Shown piece by piece: positions 35,901-43,500 of a stretch of 64,000 bases of DNA. The first letter of the stretch is position 1. The number at the start of each line of letters is the position of its first letter. The stretch comes from CAIKLP01 sp965279595 (lineage in GTDB: Bacteria > Bacteroidota > Bacteroidia > Sphingobacteriales > Sphingobacteriaceae): positions 868,001 through 932,000 of the forward strand of contig OZ257246.1 of NCBI GenBank assembly GCA_965279595.1, given 5' to 3'. The notes below the pieces were generated by a model that was given only the letters and a program-made list of their open reading frames with translations, made no database searches and was not told where the DNA came from. Both the position numbers and the translations under genes were made by a program.

Positions 35901-37196
35901 TCAACAGGTGCTACAACAAGAACAATTTCAGTTAATACAATTGGAACCTATAGCGTGTCAGTATTAAATGCTGGTGGTTGCGTAGGTGAAGATACAATTA
36001 CAGTAATTTCAGTTGCTCCAGGTACAGTTAATTTAGGTACTGACCAATCAATTTGTGCTAGTTCACCAGTAACATTAGATGCTGGTAACCCAGGTTCAAC
36101 TTACTTATGGTCAACTGGTGCTACAACTAAAACAATTCAAGCTGGTTTAGCTGGAAGTTATAGTGTTATTGTAAATACATTAAGTGGATGTACATTAATG
36201 GATACAGTTGTTATTACTAACAAAGTAGCTCCTACTGTTTCATTAGGCCCAGACGCTTCAATTTGTCCAGGTACAACTACAGTATTAGATGCTGGTAATG
36301 CAGGTGCATCATTCTTATGGTCAACTGGTGCTACAACTAAAACAATTACAGTGAACGCTGCTGGAACATATATTGTTCAAGTAACTAACGCTGGTGGTTG
36401 TGCTGCAAAAGATACTATTGTAATTACTGGTAAAGCTGCTCCAACTGTTAACTTAGGTGTTGATAGAGATATCTGTACATCTGATCTAATTACATTAGAT
36501 GCAGGAAACGTTGGTTCTACTTACTTATGGTCAACAGGTGCAACAACTCAAACAATTAGTGTGAACTTAGCAGGAACTTATTCTGTACAAGTAACTAATG
36601 TTGGTGGTTGCGTTGCTTCTGATGCAATGGTTGTAACTAATAAAGCTATTCCTAATGCAAGTTATACTACTCAAGTAGTGGATACTTCAAAAGGACAACA
36701 AGTTAAATTCAATGCAGTTCAGATTGCTGGAAATAGCTATAACTGGAACTTTGGTGACCCTAGTAGTCCATCAAATACTTCTAGCTTAGCTACACCAACA
36801 CATTTATTCTCTACACCAGGTCAATATTTTGTAACCTTAACAGTTACTAATGTTTCAACTGGTTGTATTTCAGTAAATGTGGATACTATCCAAGTAACTG
36901 GATTAGGAAACGATTTTGCAAAAATCTTCAGATTAATTGCAGCACCGAATCCTTTCGCTGGAAATACTAAGATCAATTACATCTTACCTACAGATGCTAA
37001 TGTAACCTTAGAAGTTTACGATATGATTGGTAGAAAAGTAAATACAATTGCAACTTCAGAATTCCAAGCTGCAGGTAAACATGAGTATGACTTTACAAAT
37101 ACCGATAATCAAAATGCAAGTGGTGTTTACATGATACGTTTAATCGTAGAAGGTAAAGTAGCTATCTTGAGAGTGATTGATATCGCGAATAGATAA
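26967..37196 (+). CDS. Giant secreted beta-helix/Ig/PKD multidomain protein with T9SS sorting domain (3409 aa)
   Basis: A very large surface or secreted protein. Signal peptide 1-27 (ends SFAQ). Parallel beta-helix block 1 is near 45-745, a beta domain with ASGV/PSGV-type loops near 756-905, and beta-helix block 2 near 908-1412. Next come further beta domains, a PKD domain (1782-1878), a GEVED domain (1877-2033) and two beta domains resembling the BNR-neuraminidase N-terminal type (2038-2330). A second GEVED domain (2334-2496) and a lamin-tail-like domain (2629-2805) follow. Then five tandem Ig-like repeats of about 70 residues (2877-3231), a PKD-like domain (3232-3310) and the T9SS domain (APNPFAGNTKINY, about 3325-3409) end the protein. 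It is rich in Thr, Asn, Gly and Ser. Role as adhesin or matrix protein is inferred; no catalytic site is seen. Confidence 0.92.
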   Translation: MSVNFYKLVKNVFLVILGIFLSTASFAQGLSGTLTIDPAGSGASNYTTFKAAIDSLNSKGVGSGGVTFNVAAGATFNETGRLLLTATGTAANPIVFQKSGVGASPIIVPAAGIIAAPGTLGSSRGDAALTIYGSDYVTIDGLTFQDNVAYTGAQKTDYGIFLAKTATNACKNVTIKNNTVTLDRTVTNSIGIFLSNTDTAGAGQTVTARTGRSENITIQNNTVYNVHSGIYTNGYGDFTLPYQFLDHFITIRDNSVTGFGNNSSQHYGIFTTNVDSLKVIKNVINNNATVAVTASNTGSVTGLIFSSGTNSQFNIDSNTVTLVTSRTSNTLIGISIVGGGSGINNICTAIGNTIQNVSSPLMTTGTTTMFNSSGGVYNYTIRGNVIKNNSFGGGTGGTATATINYMALSGTNTTAGSIWNVYDNLLTGNDRLQTTAGSATTNFISITSSGLVSNIYNNTVRKNTTGTSTGTTTMLLSSNTGDVKNIYNNTLDSLYNNPGATYGGAFIGLSNSAGTLANIYNNKITTLVGGGLSSATMTGMVLSGGTTINTYNNTVSDLRAAATSGTNQFIGATISGGTTQNFRHNSIFLNSTSTGAILGTTGINITSTTPIVTLQNNIVVNKSTQTGTTGYASAVRHNFTTLTSVSTSNNGNIYYSGTPSARRVIFYNGTNADTTIVQYRSRMYPRETASGTEDVPFVNTTTVPYDLHINPATGTKVESGGVAVASITTDIDGNARNANFPDVGADEGAFTAATDVVGPVIAFTPFKNASLAATRSVTDVSILDPSGVNVSAGSKPRIYYRKKSNASVDNAYNGNTNATPGWKYTEATNAVTPFAFTIDYALCNPTIVTGDTLEYFFAAQDLAVTPNVGINSAVIASAAATVDLQAVNFPVTGTLNSYIVAAAIPAAVTVGTGGTYPSISGPGGLFAAVNAGVMTQNVTASIVSNLAETGANELREYTEEGVGGYRLSIVPSAAAIDSIIGSFAGGMIRLRQADRVTIDGSFLGTGRYLVFVNNNTGTSSVIQLYDAATSNGCTDVQIKNSVIIGGASGTGVYGVSLNGNSIGSSGNNHDNVTIEGNEIKRVHFGIWVGGTLSLNGVNGLLNGLRIKNNEIGSVESTNYIRFNGIQVTGADGAKITGNRIYNILTTTTNPTGIIINGADFINSMISGNNINEIKYTGTGGYTGKGITFPANRASAFDTIANNFISNLKGDGWNSLTGDGAVGIRMLGTGSNYYIYNNTINLNSTTNRNGENHHAAMYFASSVTGLDIRNNVMSCTIINRNATGTFKTWGLVLAGAASQVTQLNNNIYYINAGVAGTSSFAGAIGAVNYNDFASFATATGKDLNSFTEQPVFVDSADLHIASGANPTLLESNGATIAGLNYDYDGNLRPGPVGSTQGGAVAFDIGADEFDGVRNLGDIAAPVITFNKNTGINPPSGACVPVAHVITASFVDPSGIDTAMIRYSVNKIAQTPVIMSPIGGGLFSGTIPAAPANQTVDFTFYGRDASVNGNKINAPGGSYIDATFFVDAIVVGKDTIAAGSKVQLDANLPSAEKTFGTGTLTTTGMPNPYYTTFWANKCQFLFTAAELSAQGFIAGPITTLGLEVLAKTTTMNLDNFTISMKHTTATALTTTYITGLTQVYTTPSYVIQSPAINTHIFQTPFQWDGVSNVVIETCFNNSNWNGSQTVKYSTTPHVSGVYYYADAAGVCASTVTGIGTSSNRPNFILGQPVSVTLNWTSSTGGNVLTPTIRNPLAQPTTGAGTYKYVLSGNNGTCTVLDSVNVVVVPAVKPVVSFTSDTLFASAGVSNVVTFTDHSTNFPDKWKWVFSPNTVAYETGYTDSSRNTKVKFTAAGLYTVKLIASNGAGKDSLVRTSYITVTLKYCTPQISFTTNYGRISGVKLKTLNNASGTPAGIPYYTNYADSINVAIPSLLPGNKDTLTVTVPPSSFTLTGISATAWIDYNVNGELETSEILASVPVTLSTTATATYQLPFKTPFVSTPGNTRLRVRVSYNASNPPKACETVSYGESEDYTVNILPAPLMTLTSTDVVQDSIPVLPGATNDIIVKIPVITNGYTNTLVATNFALSGTGTTNFADITSTKLYYTGNSKTFAPTTLFGSGTASASFSIAGNQLLLPDTNYFWLTYDIAAGATIGNNLDASCSAITISGTPSTPLITSPVGNKQINVYALVTGAEARQPYNAVPVYSGTVTNVIVGGKVTVGTGVNPTATRVRFRSTGTTALGDILNAKVFFTGSDSNFLAINQFGAVNNSLTDTITFNGSRTLKPGVNHFWLTYDVAGGAPNLNVIDGEFIDVTVQGARTTATVKAITGGRIVKDFPFSTCISAATSPDDEDLGQLTVGNFVNNTGANNIAPNNNAASTELYNNFTGLLGMKAQKEIPQTIEIKIINKVVNTYNTTVNAFIDYNRNGVFDLPGERAYKGFSPQGSSRTVAGTFTVPITALTGYTIMRVVVTEVTVADSTLPPCATYTWGETEDYQINILPPPPGDYYPPNIASVTLTPDSQCTAVSHNITALVSDTTGVDSVWISWKRNGATQPQILMTHGVGASYSGTIPPQGRATISFNIKAKDNSARKNVANSASRIYQDEYFYVSAGNDKYVGAGQTATLSANTTLDRPFRISEFNFFNYTGGCGSNGSNCTWPSYLPTLMYDDNLEISNLSSAAANLSGFKIQLEGASSASFTFPAGSIVQPGGVAVVNFNSGTTDIANAVFASGMGFFPGSGTSMGFILMDPTGVIVDAVATNAYTFTSANGVTSGDWSGSGVTSPSGIAGATLQGSDLNSNSNWVTGSPATPVSIGFTNPGLPTLPSGSTITWTGGVLTAPVVGGQITTPVHPTLGVYTYVATSSNGICTSRDTVLVNAIAPPTVDIGPATGSICGTSARTLDAGNPGASYVWSFNGSPFGTTRTVIAANPGKYKVIVSNEAKLTATDSIDLVSVPAFVYSLGADRDLCTGGTITLDAGSHTAYLWSTGATTRTISVNTIGTYSVSVLNAGGCVGEDTITVISVAPGTVNLGTDQSICASSPVTLDAGNPGSTYLWSTGATTKTIQAGLAGSYSVIVNTLSGCTLMDTVVITNKVAPTVSLGPDASICPGTTTVLDAGNAGASFLWSTGATTKTITVNAAGTYIVQVTNAGGCAAKDTIVITGKAAPTVNLGVDRDICTSDLITLDAGNVGSTYLWSTGATTQTISVNLAGTYSVQVTNVGGCVASDAMVVTNKAIPNASYTTQVVDTSKGQQVKFNAVQIAGNSYNWNFGDPSSPSNTSSLATPTHLFSTPGQYFVTLTVTNVSTGCISVNVDTIQVTGLGNDFAKIFRLIAAPNPFAGNTKINYILPTDANVTLEVYDMIGRKVNTIATSEFQAAGKHEYDFTNTDNQNASGVYMIRLIVEGKVAILRVIDIANR
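35595..36659 (+). repeat. Five tandem Ig-like repeats, about 207-213 bp each, in the first giant gene
   Basis: Units begin with the pattern NLGxDxxIC, have TLDAGNxGSTYLWSTGATT in the middle and end in VVITNKxxPTV. Units start near 35595, 35818, 36029, 36236 and 36446. The central codons are almost the same between units, so the DNA itself is repetitive. The first unit is the most divergent. Confidence 0.9.
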
Positions 37197-37216
37197 GAAG
37201 ATCTAATTAAAAATTT

Positions 37217-37250
37217 AAAAGGGCATCGTCATTGACGATGCCCTTTTTTT
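37217..37250 (+). terminator. Terminator of the first giant gene
   Basis: A perfect 14-bp stem (AAAAGGGCATCGTC and complement), loop ATT, then a T-run, 20 bp after the stop codon. Confidence 0.92.
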
Positions 37251-37543
37251 GTGGTGAAAATAATTATTTACAATTCAATAGAGATTCTCAAATAGAACCC
37301 TGTTTCTAGTCAAAATGATTAAAAAGTAGTAAAATGTAAGAGGATTACACTAAAACCCAAAAAATTTTTAGTTTAAAACCCTCAAAATTTTAGTGTATTT
37401 GGCGTTTTTCAAAAAAACATGTTCTAAGTACTTGATTATCTATTTTTAATAGCATAAATTTAAAATCTATTACTATAAATATTTTAGACGAAATTGAATA
37501 ATTCTAAAATGAGTAATTGAAATAAAATCAAAAATTCCATACT
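37251..37543 (+). other. Leader region of the second giant gene, with an inverted repeat
   Basis: About 290 bp with no gene. It contains a perfect 10-bp inverted repeat, TACACTAAAA (37346-37355) and TTTTAGTGTA (37388-37397), with a 32-nt A/T-rich centre. Its role is unknown; operator or leader stem are both possible. No clear TAnnTTTG box was found. Confidence 0.45.
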
Positions 37544-40500
37544 ATGAAAAAAGTTTTACATTTCATTTTTCGACCAGCATTCATTGCAATTATTTTATTA
37601 ATTAGTGTATTCACACAGGATGTTTTTGCTCAACTTCCACCTCATTACAAAACAGGTACTGGAACAGCAAATAGTTTTCCTTTTGGATCGACCTCATCTA
37701 ATAAAGTTCAATGGTTGTATTTTCCTTCCAACTTTCCAACTGCAAACAAAAGAGGAAAAATAACTAAGATTTATTTTAGAACGTCATCTGCTTCAGCAGT
37801 ACCTTTTACATTTACTAATTTAATGGTAAGGATGGGTTATTCAACATTAACCACCTTTACAACTGGTCCCTTTGTTACTACTGGGTTAACTACCTGTTTG
37901 AATGCTCCTAGTTATACAATCACCAACACAGGTGCTGGAAATTGGGTTGAAATAAGTTTAACAACTCCTTTCATATATGATCCAACACAAAACTTTATAG
38001 TAGAAGTTTCTGAACAAGCATATACTACTGGATTCTCCGTTTATCAAGTAGCAGATCCAGGTAATAGAAGATTATATGGACTTTGGTCAAGCTCTACAGG
38101 TACTGCAGGTGCTGGTGGTTTGGCAGATTTTGGATTTGATTTACAATCTGTTTCCTATAATGATGCAGGAATTTCTAGAATAGATTCACCAATTACTTTT
38201 TGTAGTAATAGCACCCAAAATATTTATGCAACTGTACGCAACATGGGAGCCAATCAAATTACTTCTGTAAATATTAATTGGTCTGTTGATGGTGTTTTAA
38301 GACCAACCATTCCATACACAAGTTTATTAGATACATCAGGTGGAGCAGGATCAAGTACTGCATTAATAAATTTAGGTTCCGTAAGTTTTCCAACATCAGC
38401 TGGAAAAAACATTAAAGTTTGGACTTCATTACCGAACAATGTTGCTGATACAGTTCCTGTAAACGATACCACAACAAAAATGATTAAACCATCTTTGAGT
38501 GGAACATTTACTGTTGGTACAGCGCCGGGTAGAAATTATCCATCATTGGCAGCAGCAACAGCTGATTTGAACGCTTATGGTGTTTGTGGTCCAGTCGTAT
38601 TTAATTTAGATACCGGAACCTATATTGGTAAGGTGAATATTCAAAATGTGCTTGGAGTAAGTGCTGTTAATACCATTAAAATTAATGGACATGGTGCAAA
38701 AGTATTTCACACTTCTGATGCCAATGATCCAACAGGATTTGTTGTTCAAATTAGAGGAACAAATTATGTAACCATAGATAGTTTAAATATGGAATTGGGA
38801 AGTGCATCTGTTAAAGGAATTGTACTTTGTGTAGGTGAGGCAAATTATTGTAAAGTTACTAATTGTGTTTTAACTGGTGATTTGGGTGGAACAGCTACAA
38901 CCTATGCTGGTATTGCATTATCTGGTTCGAACACCACTACCATAACTGCTACTAATGCAAAAAACAATTGGTTTGAGAATAACACTATTATTGGCGGATA
39001 TTATGGCATTGCTTTAACAGGTACAACAGCAACAAAAAATGTTGATGGAAATATTTTTAAGAATAATAAAATAAGTGATTTTTATATATATGGTATCTAT
39101 AATGCTGCTGCTGACAGTACGCAAATAGTAGGTAATGATATTTATAGAACAACAAGACTTGGTTCAACTACTTATGGGATTTATTTAACAACAAATTCTA
39201 AAAAGTTATTAATCAGCAAAAATAAAATGCATGATTATTTTACTGCCAATATTAATAATGCATCTACTACAGCAGGTATTTATTTTACTGCCAACGATGC
39301 AACTGTTGGTAATGAAGCATTAGTTGTAAATAATGTAATATATAATTTCGGAAATTATACTGGTATTAATTATGGAATTTATAATTCATCTTCTGATGGA
39401 ATGCAAGTTTATAATAATACCATTAGTTTAGATGTACCGGCAGCAACAGCAGCAGTTGGATATGGAATTTATCAAACTACCGCAGCCACAGGCATTGATT
39501 TAAAAAACAATAATATTTCAATTAATAAAGGCGGAGCTGGAGCAAAGTATTGTTTATATTTTGCAACTGCTGGTTCAACCATTAGTTCAAATTATAATAA
39601 CCTATATGTGAATACCAGTGCAAGTGGTGCAGGTGTTAAAAACATTGGGTATTATGGCGCAGCATTTGTAACCTTAGCCGATTGGAAAGGTGCAAATAGT
39701 TCTGCTTATGATCAAGCATCAGTTAACTTTGATCCATCATTTGCTTCATCATCTGTGTTGATTCCCAATTCTCCTGGATTAAATGGTGCCGGGATTTCAT
39801 TGCCTTCTGTTGTTGACGATATTACTGGAGCTCCTAGAAGTGGTAGCCCTGATATTGGAGCTTATGAATTTACACCAGCAAACGATGACGCAGGTGTTTC
39901 GGCAATTGTTTCGCCAACTTCAGTTTGTCCAGGAATAGCCAATGTTACTGCAAGAATAAAAAATTATGGTGTAAGTACATTGTCTACGGTTACAGTAAAT
40001 TGGAGCATAAATAATGTTGCTCAAACACCGATCAATTTTATAGGTTCTGTAGGTTCTGCTACGGATACGTTATTAACTATTGGTTCATTCACTGTAGTGG
40101 CAAATAACAATTATAATATTAAAGTTTGGACATCATCGCCAAATAACAATTCTGACGCAAATGCAATAAATGATACTGCCAAAATCAATAATTTAAAAAC
40201 AGGATTGATTGGCAATGTTACTGTTGGTGGAGTTGGTGCAAACTTTGCTTCTTTAACCGCTCTAGCAGCTGAGTTAAATGGTAATGGAATTTGTGGTCCA
40301 GTACAAGTAAATGTTAACCCTACTGCAGGTCCATACTTAGAACAAGTAGTTATTAATTCAATTAAAGGAGCAACTAAAACGGATACTGTTGTAATTCATG
40401 GAAATGGGTCTGTTATACAATTTACTTCTACTTCAACCTCAAATAGAGCAGGGATTAGATTAAATGGAGCATCATATGTAACATTAGATAGTTTTGTGGT

Positions 40501-43500
40501 TAACTCTTTAGGAAGAGGAACTTCTCAATATGGAACAGGATTTGAAATTAGTACTACATCTAGTTACAATACCATCAAAAATTCAAAAGTATTTGTTGAT
40601 GATTCAACCAGTTCTACTAACTATTTTGGAATTATGTGTTCTGGAGGAGCAGGAAGTTATACAACACAAGGAAATTTCAGATACAATAAAATAATTAACA
40701 ATACAATTAATGGAGGTTATGCTGGTATTTCTGTATATGGTACAATTAGTGTACCAACATCTGCTGTAGGTAATGAAATTAGAGGAAACAGAATTAGTAA
40801 TTATTATGTATATGGTATATATGATATATACCCAGATAGTTTGCAAGTAATAGGTAATGATTTCAGTCGTCCAGTAAATAAATTGACATCTACTTTTTAC
40901 GGTGTCTATATGTCATCGGTTACTAGAAATATGGTAAAAGACAATAAAATTCACAATGCATTTGGTCCAAATGTTGTCAATACTTCAACCGCTTATGGTA
41001 TATACATTACTGCGGCATCTACTGCGGGTAATGAAAACTATGTTGTAAATAATGCTATTTATGATTTTAAAGGCAATGGAACTATGGGTGGAATTTATGG
41101 TGCAACAGCATCAAATACTAGAATCTACCATAATACAGTTTCTTTTGATTATACAGGTGCAACAGCAGGTACCACTTATGGTATTTATTTAGCAACCTCA
41201 ACAGCAAATTCTGAAATAAAAAACAATGCGGTTAGCATCACAAGAGGTGGGGCTGGTTTGAAGTATGGTTTATATTATGCTTTTCCATTTCCAACCACAA
41301 CTGTCGTTTCTGATTACAATGCTGTTTATGTAAATTCTGTTGGAGGAAACTTTGGTTATGCAACCGCTTTAGCAAGATCTACCATTGGAGAATTTAGAAC
41401 TGCAACAGGAACAGATGCGAATACAATAAATTCAAATCCACAATTGAATGGAACCAAAATAATGATTCCTCAATTAACATCTCCATTGTTTGCAGCAGGA
41501 ACACCAATAGCAGGCGTGACTCATGATTTAGCTGGTAATTTAAGAAGTGCAAGTACCCCATTTATTGGAGCGTATGAAATCAGAGGAGATTATTCAGGAC
41601 CACAAATAACTTTTGTACCAGTATTGAATACTATTAGCACTACAAATTATACATTAACAAATTTTGCAACTATTACGGATGCATCAGGAGTTGATACATC
41701 TGCTAGTAATCGTCCTAGATTGTATTATAAAAAATCAACGAACGCAAATGCATATGTTGGAAATACATCTGCAGATAATGGATGGAAATATGTATTAGCA
41801 AATAATACTAGTTCACCATTTAGTTTTACTATTGATTATAGTAAATTGACAACTGCAATGGCAGTGAATGATGAGATACAATATTTTGTAGTTGCTCAAG
41901 ATATTAATGGAGCGGCCAATACAAACTCATTAATTTCATTAGCTAACGATCCAACAAATGTGAGTTTAATAAACTCTAATTTCCCTACTATTGGTGCAGC
42001 AAATAAATATAGAATTGGTGCAGCTATTTCCGGAACCTATCAAGTTGGAACAGGAAAAACGTATACCAGTTTAACAAAAGCAGGTGGAGCATTTGAGTTC
42101 ATCAATAACAATTTGTTAGCAGGTGATGTAACTCTTGTTATTACATCAAATTTAGCTGAAGATGGAGTAAACGGATTGAATCAATTAGCAGAAACAGGTG
42201 GCTCAGGATATAAATTAAAAATCATGCCATTAGGTGATACTTTGAGAACTATTTCTGGTGCTTTTGTTGGAGGGTTAATTCGTTTGAATGGAACAGATAG
42301 AGTTACAATTGATGGTAGTAATGGTGGAACAGATAAGTACTTAAGAATCGAAAACACTACAGCAACATCTGGTAGTGTGGGAATTCAATTGATCAGTTTA
42401 GGAAGTAATGCAGGTGCATCTTTCAACACTATAAAAAATTGTATTGTATTAGCAGGAACTGCAGGTAACTCAATTCCAATTCATATTGGAGGTGCAACTA
42501 TTCCTTATTCTGTTGGGCCAAGTAACAACAACAACAAGATTTTGAATAACACTATTATGAGAGGATCAGTAGGTGTGTTTGTAAGTGGTGAAACAGGATT
42601 CTTGTCAGACAGTACAATTATTGAAGGAAATTTAATTGGTTCAGATTTAGTAGCTGAACAATTAAGATTATATGGTATTGCTGCAGAGTTAAACAGTAAT
42701 ACAATTATTAAAAATAATACTATTAAAAATATCATAAACATTGCAGCTCAACAGGCTTGGGGTATAGCAGTGTATAGTAATTTCACAAATGGTAAAATCA
42801 TCAATAATAAAATTGAAAAAGTTTCATCTGGTGGTGGAGCATTTGGTGGAAGAGGTATAGAAGTAATTACAGGAAGACCAAATGAAAATATCACTATTGC
42901 AAATAATTTTATTGGTGGAATAACTGGAACAGGATCAACTAATTTGAACAGCACTGCAATTGTTGGTATTACATTGCAAGAAACAGGTGGAGTTAAAATT
43001 TACAATAACTCAATCAATTTAACTGGAGCAATATCTAGAGCAACAACTGTTGCAGATACCAGTGCCGGTATTCATTTTGGTAAGGGTTCAAGATTAATGG
43101 ATGTGAGAAACAACAGCATTGTAAATAATTTATTCAATGCAAGTGATACCTCTAAAGCCTATGCAATTTTCTCAAGTGTAAGTGATACGGCATTTACAGA
43201 TTTCAACTATAATAATTTTTATGTAAGTGGATCTTCACAAGCTGTATTTGGATGGATGCCTTCAGGTGGTGATTTAAGTACCATGGCGTTATTGCAAGTT
43301 CATACTGCTAAGAATTTAAATTCAATTAATAAAAATCCTAGTTATATAAGTCTAACAGATTTACATGCTCAAGGTGCTAACTTATATCAAAAGGGTGTAG
43401 CTATTTCTGCAGTTGCTGATGATATTGATGGTCAATCAAGACCAGGTGTTCCTTGTATTGGAGCTGATGAATACACTCCTTCAACCAATGAAATTGAATT

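Noticed and set aside
35595..36659. CRISPR array
   Set aside because: The regular repeats are about 210 bp long and encode Ig-like domains in frame; no short repeat-spacer structure exists anywhere in the window.
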